A DNA stretch of 64,000 nucleotides from Streptomyces soli (GTDB taxonomy: Bacteria > Actinomycetota > Actinomycetes > Streptomycetales > Streptomycetaceae), in the NCBI RefSeq assembly GCF_003999195.1, contig NZ_RJVR01000232.1, forward strand, positions 1 through 64,000. The letters are read 5' to 3'. Shown one piece after another: positions 15,620-27,808 of this stretch; position 1 is the stretch's first letter, and each line of letters opens with the position of its first letter. Below the pieces are notes generated by a model. That model did no database searches, was not told the DNA's origin, and worked only from the letters and a program-made list of their open reading frames with translations. Both the position numbers and the translations under genes were made by a program.

Positions 15620-16516
15620 TCACCAGGCGCCGGCGGCGCGCAGCAGGCGGTCGTGCGCCCGCGCGATGTTCGGCAGCGCCAGCGTCCCGGCGCGCACTGA
15701 CAGGAAGTACGTGCGCAGTGGCGGCAGCGGCGGGTCCAGCAGCGCGTTGACCTGGCCGCGGGTCATGGCCTCGCTGCACAGATAGCGCGGTAGGACCGCC
15801 ATGCCGACCCCGGCGATCACGCACTCCAGGACCGCCCGCAGGTCGGGCACGACGACCGCGGGGACGTGCGAGGTCCGGGCGTCGAAGACCGCCGACCAGT
15901 AATGGGTCAGCAGCGGCAGCGACTCGTCGTACGAGATGACCGGGACGTCGTCCAGGGCCGAAGGCCCCTGCGTACGGACCGCGATGGGGCCGCCGATGCG
16001 CTCCAGCCAGGCCGGCGAGGCGATCAGCACCTGCTCCTCGTCCCACAGCGGGGTGGCGGCGAGCAGCCGGTCGCGCGGCTGCACGGTGCCGATGGCCAGA
16101 TCGTGGTGGCCGGCGGCAAGGCCGGCCAGCGCCTCTTCCTCGCGGCTGATGGTGACCCGCAGCTCCAGGCCGTCGCTGGCCAGCGGCGCGAGGGCGGGGA
16201 GGGCGCGCAGCGAGGTGAAGGTGGACGGGCCCACGAGGTGCAGGGTCCGGCTGGCGGACTCGTCGTCGAGTTCGTGCTCGGCGATCTCGAGGAGCGCGTC
16301 GAGGTGCGGGGCGATCTTGTGGGCGAGTTCGTCGCCGATGGTCGTCGGTGCCACCCCGCGCGGCAGGCGGTGGAACAGCGGACGGCCGACCTGGCGTTCA
16401 AGACTTCGTATCTGGCCGGTGACCGCCGGCTGGGACAGGCCGAGCAGCTGGGCGGCCCGGGTGAAGGAGCCGGCTCGGTGCACCGTGACGAACGTGCGCA
16501 GCAGAGCCAGGTCCAT
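15620..16516 (-). CDS. LysR family transcriptional regulator
   Basis: A 298-residue LTTR. The N-terminal winged helix-turn-helix (residues 1-60, MDLALLRTFVTVHRAGSFTRAA then LSQPAVTGQI) is followed by the periplasmic-binding-like effector domain (about 90-295). The target and ligand cannot be read. An AT-rich palindrome 52-65 nt upstream (16568-16581) is a plausible autoregulatory site. It lies 67 nt downstream of the NUDIX start on the same strand. Confidence 0.92.
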   Translation of the reverse strand: MDLALLRTFVTVHRAGSFTRAAQLLGLSQPAVTGQIRSLERQVGRPLFHRLPRGVAPTTIGDELAHKIAPHLDALLEIAEHELDDESASRTLHLVGPSTFTSLRALPALAPLASDGLELRVTISREEEALAGLAAGHHDLAIGTVQPRDRLLAATPLWDEEQVLIASPAWLERIGGPIAVRTQGPSALDDVPVISYDESLPLLTHYWSAVFDARTSHVPAVVVPDLRAVLECVIAGVGMAVLPRYLCSEAMTRGQVNALLDPPLPPLRTYFLSVRAGTLALPNIARAHDRLLRAAGAW

Positions 16517-16567
16517 CGGGCGCCCCCTTGTTGTGGAGTCCACGAACCGGTGTCGTAGGGTCCGAAA

Positions 16568-16581
16568 CGATAAATATATCG
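16568..16581. promoter_or_regulatory. AT-rich palindrome upstream of the LysR gene
   Basis: CGATA-AATA-TATCG, 5-bp arms around a 4-nt centre, in a strikingly AT-rich stretch (16565-16590) of a very GC-rich genome. It fits the T-N11-A symmetry of LysR-type boxes and probably overlaps the promoter. Confidence 0.5.
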
Positions 16582-16670
16582 ATAGGTCTGCATTGATTCT
16601 GTGATTGGACACTGACGCAGAGTCAACTAGCCTTGTTCGAGCGGATCTCGGCACATCCGCCATATGGGCA

Positions 16671-16709
16671 GGGTGGTCCGAGCCACGAGGGGGGAGGCTC
16701 GGGCCACCC
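16671..16709 (-). terminator. hairpin terminator of the transsulfuration-type gene
   Basis: A 14-bp stem (16671-16684 against 16696-16709) with a single G-T pair and an 11-nt loop, 50 nt past the stop of the minus-strand PLP enzyme gene. No U-tract follows, as usual in Streptomyces. Confidence 0.75.
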
Positions 16710-16759
16710 ATTCTGCGTAGGGCGTGCGTAGATATTTCTACGGAACATCGCCTGGCGTT

Positions 16760-17896
16760 CTACTTGCCCGCCACATCCAGGGCATGCGTCACATCCCGCA
16801 CAATATCGGCCGCGTCCTCCACGCCCACCGAGAAGCGGATGAACCCTTCCGGCACCGCGTCGCCGCCCCAACGGGCGCGCCGCTCGGCCGTGCTGGTGAC
16901 GCTCCCGAAGCTGGTCGCCTCGGCGGTGAGCAGAAGCGCCCCCAGAAAGCGCTCGGCGTACTCCCGGTCGGGCAGCGTGAACGACACCACGCTCCCGAAG
17001 CGGATCATCTGGGCGGACGCCACTTCGTGCGACGGGTCCTCCGGCAGTCCCGGGTGGCGCAGACCGGTCACCTCGGGGCGTTCCCGCAACGCCGCCGCGA
17101 GGGCCAGGGCGTTGACCGCCTGCTTGTCCACGCGCAGCGCGAGCGTGGCCAGCGACCGGTGCGCCAGCCAGCTCTCCATCGGCCCGGGGATGGCGCCGAC
17201 CGTCTTGCGCCACAGCCTCACGGCGGCGGCCAGTTCGGGGCTGCGGGTGGTGACGTAACCGAGCTGCAGGTCGCCGTGGCCCGACAGCGCCTTGGTACCG
17301 CTTGCGACGGAGAGGTCCGCCCCCAGTTCGAGCGGCCGCTGTCCGAGCGGCGTGGCCAGCGTGTTGTCCACCGCGACCAGCGCCCCGGCCGCATGGGCGG
17401 CGTCGGCGAGCCGGCGGATGTCGCACACCTCCAGGCCCGGGTTGGACGGCGTCTCGATCCACAGCAGCTTCGCACCGTCCAGCACCTCCAGCTGCGCGTC
17501 GCCCGGGGTGGGCGCGAGGCGCACGGTCACGCCGTAGGACTCCAGACGCTTCTGGAGCGAGCGGGTCGCCTGGTAGCAGTCCGACGGCAGGACGACGGTG
17601 TCGCCCGCGCCGACCTGCGACAGCAGCACGGAGGAGACCGCGGCCATGCCGGAGGAGAAGACCAGGGTCTCCGCGGGTGCGTCCGGCGATTCGAGGGACG
17701 ACAGGGCCTGCTCCAGCAGCGTCCACGTCGGATTCTCGTCGCGCCCGTAGGTGTACGGGCCACTGGCCTCCCCCGGCAGGTGATAGTGCGCGGCGAAGAC
17801 GGGTCCGGGCAGCGAGGGCTCGTACGCCTCGGCCGGCGGCCGCCCGGCGTGCACGCTACGGGTGCTGTCGCCGGGCGTGTCGTCGTACTCGGTCAT
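16760..17896 (-). CDS. cystathionine gamma-lyase/gamma-synthase family PLP enzyme
   Basis: A 378-residue Cys/Met-metabolism PLP enzyme. The phosphate-binding motif FSSGMAAVSS (residues about 77-86), the LWIETPSNPGLEV segment and the PLP Lys in ASGTKALSGHGD (about 190-200) are visible. It probably cleaves or forms cystathionine; lyase and synthase cannot be separated by eye. The start is the ATG at 17896 (MTEYDDTPGD). Confidence 0.9.
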   Translation of the reverse strand: MTEYDDTPGDSTRSVHAGRPPAEAYEPSLPGPVFAAHYHLPGEASGPYTYGRDENPTWTLLEQALSSLESPDAPAETLVFSSGMAAVSSVLLSQVGAGDTVVLPSDCYQATRSLQKRLESYGVTVRLAPTPGDAQLEVLDGAKLLWIETPSNPGLEVCDIRRLADAAHAAGALVAVDNTLATPLGQRPLELGADLSVASGTKALSGHGDLQLGYVTTRSPELAAAVRLWRKTVGAIPGPMESWLAHRSLATLALRVDKQAVNALALAAALRERPEVTGLRHPGLPEDPSHEVASAQMIRFGSVVSFTLPDREYAERFLGALLLTAEATSFGSVTSTAERRARWGGDAVPEGFIRFSVGVEDAADIVRDVTHALDVAGK

Positions 17897-17970
17897 GGCC
17901 GCCTCCATGGGTCGAAACTGCGTGCGTCCCCATCCAACCCGATGGGAGCGGCTCGTGCCGCGAGGTGTGG

Positions 17971-18348
17971 TCAGTCCTCGTCGGGCAGGACCATGTGCAT
18001 GGCCCACGAGACAATGCTGATGATCAGACCGCCGATGAGGGCAGCCCAAAAGCCGCTGACATGGAAGTCCAGGTTGAGCTTGCCGGACAGCCAGGAGGTG
18101 AGCAGCAGCATCAGGGCGTTCACGACCAGCGTGATCAGCCCCAGGGTCAGGATGAACAGGGGGAAGGACAGCAGCTTGACGACCGGCTTCACAAGCCAGT
18201 TCACGACGCCGAAGACCAGCGCGACCAGTACGAGGGTGAGTGCCTTGTGCCCGGTACTGTCACCGGTGAGTGTGATGTTCTGCACCAGCCAGATGGCCAC
18301 ACCCAGGGCCACGGCGTTCGCGAGCGTCTTGACGACGAAGTTCTTCAT
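17971..18348 (-). CDS. four-helix membrane protein, phage holin family (PF04020-like)
   Basis: A 125-residue protein with four hydrophobic segments (about residues 8-25, 40-58, 65-90 and 100-120) in the pattern of the mycobacterial/phage holin IV-like family. FGVVNWLVKPVVKLLSFPLFILTLGL is typical. Function is unknown; it is not evidence of a prophage, since it is a core Streptomyces gene. It is divergent from the cupin gene. Confidence 0.85.
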   Translation of the reverse strand: MKNFVVKTLANAVALGVAIWLVQNITLTGDSTGHKALTLVLVALVFGVVNWLVKPVVKLLSFPLFILTLGLITLVVNALMLLLTSWLSGKLNLDFHVSGFWAALIGGLIISIVSWAMHMVLPDED

Positions 18349-18396
18349 GGCTGAGATCGTCGCAGAACTGATCGTAGAGGCAAGGGGCTGAAGAGC

Positions 18397-18717
18397 GTGA
18401 AGGTATTCCGGCTGGATGATCTGGAGGCGGAGCGCGCCGCCAACGACGGGGCATACCTCAGCTTTCTGCGCGAACGGCACATGTCCGCAGGTCTGTACGC
18501 CCTCAAGGCCGGCGAACTCGATCCGCAGAAGCCGCATTCGCAGGATGAGATCTACCTCGTCGTGAGCGGCCGGGCGGCGATCACCGTGGGGGAGGAGACG
18601 ACCTATGTGGCCAACGGCAGTGTGGTCTACGTCCCCGCCGGGGTGCCGCACCGCTTCCACCACATCACCGAGGACCTCAAGGTGCTGGTGGTCTTCTCGC
18701 CGCCCGAGGGTCCCTAG
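18397..18717 (+). CDS. small cupin-domain protein
   Basis: A 106-residue single-domain cupin. Cupin motif 1 (about residues 37-60) is modified but includes QKPHSQDEIYLVVSGRA, with His and Glu as metal ligands. Motif 2 (YVPAGVPHRFHH, about 78-90) provides the last His. It probably binds a metal and may be an oxygenase, isomerase or sensor; the substrate is unknown. The start is a GTG. Confidence 0.88.
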   Translation: MKVFRLDDLEAERAANDGAYLSFLRERHMSAGLYALKAGELDPQKPHSQDEIYLVVSGRAAITVGEETTYVANGSVVYVPAGVPHRFHHITEDLKVLVVFSPPEGP

Positions 18718-18811
18718 GGGGAAGGTCAGGGACGCATAGGGTCTGTGGGGCCTCCACCCTGAGGTCCTGCGGGCCTAGCCTGGAGGCAGATTCGAGACAA
18801 CGGAGGAAACG

Positions 18812-19027
18812 GTGAAGGAACTTCTCGACGGCCTGCCCTGGTGGGTCAAGTGGGTCGCCATCCCGGTGCTCGCGATCGCCGTCTTCGGCGGCCTCGTCGG
18901 CAGCTTGCTGGGCCTGCTGTTCGGTCTGCTCTTCAAGGTTGTGATCTTCGCGGCCCTGGTCGGCGGTCTGGTGTTCGTGGTGAAGAAGTTCACCTCGTCC
19001 TCCTCCGACTCCCGCGACACCTGGTGA
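18812..19027 (+). CDS. small two-helix membrane protein (DUF5326-like)
   Basis: A 71-residue protein with two transmembrane segments (WVAIPVLAIAVFGGLVGSLLGLLFG and VVIFAALVGGLVFVV) and a Ser-rich hydrophilic tail ending SSDSRDTW. A GTG start has GGAGG 8 nt upstream. It is conserved in Streptomyces without known function. Confidence 0.82.
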   Translation: MKELLDGLPWWVKWVAIPVLAIAVFGGLVGSLLGLLFGLLFKVVIFAALVGGLVFVVKKFTSSSSDSRDTW

Positions 19028-19052
19028 AGCGCCGGACGGGCGACGCTTCGCG

Positions 19053-19068
19053 TGTTTCACGTGAAACA
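19053..19068. promoter_or_regulatory. parS: parS centromere site (perfect)
   Basis: The 16-bp palindrome TGTTTCACGTGAAACA matches the ParB-binding parS consensus exactly. It lies in the short gap between two convergent genes. Streptomyces carry many parS copies around oriC, so this agrees with an origin-proximal location. Confidence 0.92.
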
Positions 19069-19119
19069 GGTCCGTCCGGCGCTTGATCCGGCTACTTCTT
19101 CACGGCCGCTTCTTCGCGG

Positions 19120-20601
19120 CTACTCCTTTACGGAGACCCGCTCGGGCCGCGAGCCGTTCGGTGAGGCGGACGGTGACGGGGCGGACGGCACGACGCCGTC
19201 CGTGCTCCCCATCGAGGCCAGCAGTTGGCGGGCCAGGCCGAGGCCCGTGCCGCCCATGGTGAGGGCCTTGGCGAACATCTCGGACATCCCGTCGGCGCCG
19301 TTGAGCAGCACCATGTGGTCGATGTTGCCGAAGGCCTCGGCCCCGGCGCGGACGATCTCGGGCCAGTTCTCGGCGAGCTGCTGGGCGACGACCGCCTCCT
19401 GGTTCTCGGCGAGTGCGGCGGCCCGTGCCTTGATCGCCTCGGCCTCGGCGAGACCCTTGGCCTTCGCGGACTCGGCCTCCGCGAGACCGCGCGCCTGGGT
19501 CGCCGCGGCCTCCGCCTCGCCCGTGGCGCGGGTGGCGGCAGCGGCCGCCTGACCGCTCACCCGGGTCATCTCGGCCTTGGCGGCGGCGGCGATCTTCACC
19601 TGGTTCGCCTCGGCGACGGCGGCCAGCTCAGTCTCCTTGGCCTTCGCCTCGGCCGCCGAGATCCGCGCGTCGCGCTCGGCCTCGGCCCAGGTCCGCTTCT
19701 CGTACGCAGCGGCGTCGGCCGGCTTGCGTACGTCCACCTGAAGCTGCTGCTCGCGCCGGTCAGCCTCCAGCTCGGCGACCCGGGTCTCCTGGATCACGAC
19801 CTCCTGCCGGGCCGCGGCCTCCGCCAGCGGACCGGCCTGCTGGGCCTTGGCGGCCGCCTTGTCGCGCTCGGCCTGGTAGCCCGCCTGCAGGATTTCGCTG
19901 TCGCGGGTCGCCTCCGACATACGGGCGGCGGCCTTCTGCTCGGCCTCGGTGGCCAGCCGGTCGGCCTCGGCCTGCGCGATGCGGGCGTCACGATGGACGG
20001 CGGCGGCGTGCGGGGCCGCCAGATTGCGGATGTAGCCGGTCGGGTCCTCGATCTCGTGGATCTGCAGCGAGTCGATGATCAGACCGAGCTTCTCCATCTC
20101 CGAGCCGGACGCGGCCCGGGTCTGGGCGGTCAGCTTCTCGCGGTCGCGGATCATCTCCTCGACCGTCAGACCGCCTACGATGGACCGCAGATGACCGGAG
20201 AACACGTTGTGCACCCGGTCCCCCATGAACTTCTGCTGGTCCAGAAAGCGGCGGGCGGCATTCGCGATCGACACGAAGTCGTCGCCCACCTTGAAGATCA
20301 CCACACCCCGCACCTTCAGCGGGATGCCCTGCTTGGTCACGCAGTCCACCAGCAGCTCGGCCTGGTTCAGGTCGAGCGACAGCTTGCGCACCGCCTGCAC
20401 GCCCGGCACGACAAGCGTCCCGCGCCCGGTGACGATCCGGAACCCCAGCCCCTCTTCCAGCCCCTCCATACGGTGCCTGGAACCGGAGATGACAAGTGCC
20501 TCGTTGGGCTCGGCCACCCGCCACATGAGCTTGAACAGCCCGACCAGGATGATGATTGCGGCGAGAACCACTCCCGCCACGGCGCCGATCAGCATCGGCA
20601 T
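19120..20601 (-). CDS. flotillin-like SPFH/band 7 membrane scaffold protein
   Basis: A 493-residue protein. An N-terminal transmembrane segment (residues about 3-25) is followed by an SPFH domain (about 30-200; EALVISGSRHR, VVIFKVGDDFVSIANAARRFL). A long Ala/Glu-rich coiled coil follows (about 200-410, AEAKAKETELAAVAEAN and similar). A Gly/Leu-rich C-terminus follows. Flotillins organise membrane microdomains. It is the last gene of a three-gene minus-strand group with the NfeD-like and YibE/F-like genes. Confidence 0.93.
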   Translation of the reverse strand: MPMLIGAVAGVVLAAIIILVGLFKLMWRVAEPNEALVISGSRHRMEGLEEGLGFRIVTGRGTLVVPGVQAVRKLSLDLNQAELLVDCVTKQGIPLKVRGVVIFKVGDDFVSIANAARRFLDQQKFMGDRVHNVFSGHLRSIVGGLTVEEMIRDREKLTAQTRAASGSEMEKLGLIIDSLQIHEIEDPTGYIRNLAAPHAAAVHRDARIAQAEADRLATEAEQKAAARMSEATRDSEILQAGYQAERDKAAAKAQQAGPLAEAAARQEVVIQETRVAELEADRREQQLQVDVRKPADAAAYEKRTWAEAERDARISAAEAKAKETELAAVAEANQVKIAAAAKAEMTRVSGQAAAAATRATGEAEAAATQARGLAEAESAKAKGLAEAEAIKARAAALAENQEAVVAQQLAENWPEIVRAGAEAFGNIDHMVLLNGADGMSEMFAKALTMGGTGLGLARQLLASMGSTDGVVPSAPSPSASPNGSRPERVSVKE

Positions 20602-20744
20602 ACGCCCCCTTACGATGGCCCCGAACTGGAGCCGCGTAGGGGAGTGTGCGCCTGTCGCGACCGGCCGTGAAGACGCTTACGGTTCCTTGTCACAATCTTG
20701 ATGCACAGTTGGATCCCCGCAGGTCAGGCGGGGGTGACGGTGCG

Positions 20745-20945
20745 TCATCCGTACGCGGGAGCGACGTACACCGTACGGGGCGCCTGGTACTCCACGACCA
20801 CCACCAGGGTGCCCGGCTCCATCCGCTCCCCCGGCGTCACCGGGTAGGCCAGAAAGGCCTCCGCGCCGCCGCGCACCCGCACCATGACCTCGCCCACCAG
20901 GCCCGGCCCGACCGTCCCCGTCACCCTGCCCTGCAGTCCGATCAC
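20745..20945 (-). CDS. small NfeD-like OB-fold protein
   Basis: A 66-residue protein, VIGLQGRVTGTVGPGLVGEV...MEPGTLVVVVEY, resembling the C-terminal OB-fold of NfeD proteins without its membrane part. I chose the GTG at 20945, which lies 14 nt after the upstream stop and has a GAGGGGGA SD. A longer reading to 20999 would overlap the upstream gene. NfeD-type proteins are frequent partners of flotillins. Confidence 0.7.
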   Translation of the reverse strand: MIGLQGRVTGTVGPGLVGEVMVRVRGGAEAFLAYPVTPGERMEPGTLVVVVEYQAPRTVYVAPAYG

Positions 20946-20958
20946 GGCACGGTCCCCC

Positions 20959-22251
20959 TCACTTCGCGCGGCGCCGACGGCCCCCGCTGCTACGGCCATT
21001 GTCGCGGTCCGCCGACACCACGAGCGCGGCCAGCAGCGACGTCAGCGGCACCGAGGCGACCAGGCCGATGCTGCCCACCAGGGTCCGTACGATCTCCTCG
21101 GCCACCAGCTCGCTGCCGGCGACCGTCAGTACGCTGCGCTGCGCGATCGAGAAGAGCAGCAGCAGTGGCAGGGCCGCGCCCGCGTAGGCCAGGACCAGGG
21201 TGTTGACCACCGAGGCGATGTGGTCGCGGCCGATGCGCATCGCCGCCCGGTACAGCTTGCGCCAACTGGCGCCCGGATCGGCGTCCTTGAGCTCCCACAC
21301 CGCCGAGGTCTGGGTCACGGTCACGTCGTCGAGCACACCCAGCGAGCCGATGATGATGCCGGCCAGCAGCAGACCGCGGATCTCGATGTCCGGGTAGAGG
21401 GCGTGGATGGTGCCGGTCTCATCCGAGGTGTTGCCGGTCAGATGGGTCCAGGAGATGAAGACCGACCCGAGGAAACCGATCAGCAGCAGCGAGAAGAGGG
21501 TGCCCAGGACCGCCACCGAGGTGCGGGCGCTGAGGCCGTGGCACAGATAGAGCGCGACGAGCATGATCGCGCTGCTGCCGATCACCGCCACCAGCAGCGG
21601 ATTGTCGCCTTGCAGGATCGCCGGGAGGATGAACAGCGACAGGATCGCGAAGCTGATGACCAGCGCGACCAGCGCCAGCAGGCCGCGCATCCGCCCGATG
21701 ACGACGACGGCGACCGCGAAGATCCCGGCGAGCAGCCACAACGGGAAGGCCCGGTCGACGTCGGTCACCGAGTACTGCAGGTCCTTCGGCGCGTTGGGCG
21801 CGTACGCGAGCAGCACCTTCTGGTTCAGGCTGTACTGCCGGGACTGGGTCGGCTGGACGACCTCGGTGAAGGTGCGGCCCTTGTCCTTGCCGGTGGTGAC
21901 CTCGATGGTCGCCTTCTTGCAGATGTCCGACGCGGCGGACGGCGATGCGGACGGCGAGGGCGAGGCGTCGGACGTCGTACCGCCGCCGCCGGCGTTGACG
22001 TCCGAGCACTTCACGTCGTCGATCTTGACGACCTGCCCGGACTGCGTCTGCTGGTCGAAGCCGACTCCGGTCCGCTGGTGCGCGGGCACACCGCCGGGCC
22101 ACAGCACGATCATCCCGACGACGACGGCGGCGGCGAAGGGCACCAGAATCGCGGCGATGACCTTGCGCAAATGCTTGGAAACCGGGTGCACCGGGCCGCC
22201 GTGACTGTGGCCATGGGCGTGAGCGTGCGAGTGATCGGAGTCAGAGTCCAC
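20959..22251 (-). CDS. YibE/F family membrane protein
   Basis: A 430-residue membrane protein. A His-rich cytosolic N-terminus (DHSHAHAHGHSHGGPVHP, residues 5-22) could bind metal. One TM (about 30-52), a Ser/Pro-rich extracellular region, and six to seven further TM segments with YibE/F-type motifs follow (GSLGVLDDVTVTQTSAVWELK; SWRKLYRAAMRIGRDHIASVVNTLVLAYAGAALPL). Function is unknown, and transport is suspected. The GTG at 22251 was chosen as start. It is divergent from thiC. Confidence 0.87.
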   Translation of the reverse strand: MDSDSDHSHAHAHGHSHGGPVHPVSKHLRKVIAAILVPFAAAVVVGMIVLWPGGVPAHQRTGVGFDQQTQSGQVVKIDDVKCSDVNAGGGGTTSDASPSPSASPSAASDICKKATIEVTTGKDKGRTFTEVVQPTQSRQYSLNQKVLLAYAPNAPKDLQYSVTDVDRAFPLWLLAGIFAVAVVVIGRMRGLLALVALVISFAILSLFILPAILQGDNPLLVAVIGSSAIMLVALYLCHGLSARTSVAVLGTLFSLLLIGFLGSVFISWTHLTGNTSDETGTIHALYPDIEIRGLLLAGIIIGSLGVLDDVTVTQTSAVWELKDADPGASWRKLYRAAMRIGRDHIASVVNTLVLAYAGAALPLLLLFSIAQRSVLTVAGSELVAEEIVRTLVGSIGLVASVPLTSLLAALVVSADRDNGRSSGGRRRRAK

Positions 22252-22317
22252 GGGCCGATCATCGCAACACCCACTGGTGCGCGGCAGGGGGGACCCGCTA
22301 GCGTTGTGACACCTTTG

Positions 22318-25085
<2,768 letters not shown>

Positions 25086-25220
25086 CTACATCCCCCGATG
25101 CTCCGTCTCCGGCCCCTCTCCGGAGCCCCGGCGGAAGTGGAGGAGAGCGTACCTACGGATAACCCCGATGGTAGAGCGAGGAGGTGACAGCGTGACAGAG
25201 AGTTTGCGGAAAATGGCAGG

Positions 25221-26261
25221 CTAGGGCAGAAGTGGCAATTGCGCGACCAGCAGCTTGCCATCCATCGTTACCCCACCGTCCATCGCCACCGCGAGGTCGT
25301 CCGCGTATACATGCGGCCCCTGGACCACCGGCGCCGCCCGCTCCTCGCCGTCGGCGGTGTGGTCGCCGCCCACCTGTCCGAGCAGGTACGGAATGGGGCT
25401 GTGGCCGTGCACGACCCGCCGGCCGCCGTATGTGGCGAGCAGTTCCCGTACGGCCTCGGGGCCGCCGTCGCCGCGGAAGGCGAAGCGCTTGGTGAACTTG
25501 CGGAACAGCTCCCAGCATTCGTCCGCGTCGCCGCGCTGAAGAATGCCGGTTACCGCGTCGTTCATCGCGTCGATGGTGGTGCCGTAGTCCAGGTACGCGG
25601 TCGTGTCGGAGTGCAGCAGCAGGTGGCCGTCGGCGACGGTGGCCGCGTCGAGGCGGGACATCCAGGCGATGTGGTGGTCCTGGAGCCGTTCCATGTCGGT
25701 GGTCTGGCCGCCGTTGAGCCGCCAGGCGGCGAGGAAGGAGGCGGTGCCGGCCACGGAGTTGATCGGGGCGTCGCCGAAGCGGTGGGCGCCCAGCAGCAGC
25801 AGTTCGTGGTTGCCCATGAGGGCCTTGGCGTAGCCGCCGGCGGCCGCGGCCTCGGCGGAGAGCTGCATCACCAGCTCGATGACGCCGATCCCGTCCGGGC
25901 CCCGGTCGGTGAAGTCACCCAGGAACCACAGCCGGGCCGTGCCGGCCGACCAGTGGCCCTCGGCGTCGATCAGCCCGGTCGCGTAGAGCGCGTCGCGCAG
26001 CTCGTCGATGTACCCGTGAACGTCGCCGACGACGTAGAGCGGCCCGGGGCGCGCCTCCGGTGCGGTGATCACCGGAAGATCGCGTTCGGTGGGGGTGTAC
26101 TCCGGTGGGTACGCCTCGTGCTCCTCGTATTCCCCGGCCACCGGGGCAGGGGCCAGCCGCGCGTCGGCCCGCGTGGGCTCGTAGCCCGCGGGCGCGGTGC
26201 CCACCGGGCTCCAGCCGCCAGCCGTCGCTTGTACGGGTCCCTGACCGGCCCCCTGAGTCAT
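25221..26261 (-). CDS. calcineurin-like metallophosphatase
   Basis: A 346-residue phosphoesterase with all dimetal motifs: GDVHGYIDEL (residues about 78-87), GDFTDRGPDGIG (about 115-126), GNHE (about 152-155), and HGHSPIPYL near the C-terminus. The first 70 residues are Pro/Ala-rich and probably disordered. The substrate is unknown; PPP-type protein phosphatase and nucleotide hydrolase are both possible. The ATG at 26261 has GGAGGGG just upstream; a longer start is less likely. Confidence 0.9.
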   Translation of the reverse strand: MTQGAGQGPVQATAGGWSPVGTAPAGYEPTRADARLAPAPVAGEYEEHEAYPPEYTPTERDLPVITAPEARPGPLYVVGDVHGYIDELRDALYATGLIDAEGHWSAGTARLWFLGDFTDRGPDGIGVIELVMQLSAEAAAAGGYAKALMGNHELLLLGAHRFGDAPINSVAGTASFLAAWRLNGGQTTDMERLQDHHIAWMSRLDAATVADGHLLLHSDTTAYLDYGTTIDAMNDAVTGILQRGDADECWELFRKFTKRFAFRGDGGPEAVRELLATYGGRRVVHGHSPIPYLLGQVGGDHTADGEERAAPVVQGPHVYADDLAVAMDGGVTMDGKLLVAQLPLLP

Positions 26262-26419
26262 CGACCCCTCCACCTTCGCGCCGCCATCCGCCCATCATAG
26301 GAATGACGAAGTCGCAGCGTGACACACCTGGCTAGCGGGATTTCGTCGGGTGCCGACAAATCGCCACGCGGCGGGCGTTACTTCCCTCTGCTTCCCTTTG
26401 GTCCGCTTCCGGTTCTCGT

Positions 26420-27517
26420 CTATTCACCCGCGTTGCGCGGCGGACTGACCGTCGTGCGGGGCTGCCGGCGCTGTGACGAGATGCGGACGATGAGGTCCGT
26501 GGGCATCACCTGCTGGACCGGCGCGCCACTGCCGCCGCCCTCGATGGCGTCGATGAGCAGCTGGACGACGGCGGTGCCGATCCGGCCGGGCTTGAGCGAC
26601 AGGGTGGTGATCGGCGGCTCGGTGGTCGCGTACACACTGCTCTCGCTGCAGCAGACCAGCAGCAGGTCGTCCGGCACCCGCAGCCCGTATCTGCGCGCGG
26701 CGGCGAGCAGATCGGTGCCGTTGGGGTCGAAGAGCCCGTAGACGGCGTCCGGCCGGTCTGGGCGGGCGAGCAGCCGGTCGGCGGCCACCGCGCCCGCGCA
26801 CGGGTCGTGGGCCGGATAGGCCTCGTAGACCGGCTCCTGCCCGACCCGTTCGCACCACTCGAGGTACGCGGTGGTGGACAACCGGGTGTACGTGTCCGTG
26901 CTGGTCCCGGTGAGCAGGCCGATCCGCCGGGCGCCGGCGGCGGCCAGGTGGTCGAGGATGTCCAGGACGGCGGCCTCGTGGTCGTTGTCCACCCAGGCGT
27001 GCACGGGCAGATTCCCCGCCGGGCGGCCGTCGCTGACCACCGGCACGCCCTGGCGCACGAGGTCGGTGACGACCGGGTCGTGGTCGGAGGGGTCGATGAC
27101 CACCGTGCCGTCGAGCGCGACATTGCTCCAGACGTCGTGCCGCGAGGACGCGGGCAGGATCACCAGGGCATAGCCGCGGGCGAGCGCCGCCGAGGTCGCG
27201 GCCCGTGCCATCTCGGCGAAGTACGCGAACTCGGTGAAGGTGAAAGGTTCTTCCCCGTATGTGGTCACGGTCAGGCCGATGAGGCCCGATCTACCGGTGC
27301 GCAGTGTGCGGGCCGCGGCCGACGGGCGGTAGCCCAGCCGGTCGGCGACCTCGCGCACATGGCGGCGGGTGGCATCGGGCAGTCGGCCCTTGCCGTTGAG
27401 CGCGTCGGAGACAGTCGTGATCGAGACACCGGCCGCGGCGGCCACATCCCTGATGCCCGCCCGCTCCAGCCGGCGTCCGATCGGCCGGCTCGCCTGGTGT
27501 TTCCCTGCTGCTGTCAT
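26420..27517 (-). CDS. LacI family transcriptional regulator
   Basis: A 365-residue LacI-type repressor. The helix-turn-helix ([22 protein letters not shown], residues about 21-42) and hinge ([17 protein letters not shown]) are followed by the periplasmic-binding-like domain with an effector cleft. The operator and sugar are unknown, and no transport genes adjoin. It is divergent from the HisC-like gene. Confidence 0.93.
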   Translation of the reverse strand: MTAAGKHQASRPIGRRLERAGIRDVAAAAGVSITTVSDALNGKGRLPDATRRHVREVADRLGYRPSAAARTLRTGRSGLIGLTVTTYGEEPFTFTEFAYFAEMARAATSAALARGYALVILPASSRHDVWSNVALDGTVVIDPSDHDPVVTDLVRQGVPVVSDGRPAGNLPVHAWVDNDHEAAVLDILDHLAAAGARRIGLLTGTSTDTYTRLSTTAYLEWCERVGQEPVYEAYPAHDPCAGAVAADRLLARPDRPDAVYGLFDPNGTDLLAAARRYGLRVPDDLLLVCCSESSVYATTEPPITTLSLKPGRIGTAVVQLLIDAIEGGGSGAPVQQVMPTDLIVRISSQRRQPRTTVSPPRNAGE

Positions 27518-27808
27518 GGCGAGCCGATAGTAGGGCTCGGGTGGTCCGTTCGCGGGGGGTCGCGGAAGCAGCTTGACAGATACGTTTCTCCATGGCTGAG
27601 GCAGCTATGGGGCCTTGCATTCACAGGTGACACACAGCATCCGGTGGTGCTTACGGACGTCCGCGCGACGATCTCCTGCCAAGTGGTCCAGATTTCGAGG
27701 AGGTATCAACTCACCTGTACGGGGGATGCGCGCCAGGGGTCGCGCCACCGGCGCACAGCCCTGTACCCAGCCCTCCCCTGTCCCCTTACGCCCTCGTATG
27801 GTGTGGTC
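27518..27808. other. gap between divergent LacI-type and HisC-type genes
   Basis: This 291-nt divergent promoter region contains TTGACA at 27573-27578, a candidate -35 box, but no TANNNT at the right distance. No clear LacI-type palindrome was found. Reading it as an extension of either neighbour gives no recognisable protein. Confidence 0.4.

Noticed and set aside
17971-18348. Holin-like gene as a prophage sign
   Set aside because: No phage structural, integrase or lysin genes are nearby; the family is a normal chromosomal one in Streptomyces.
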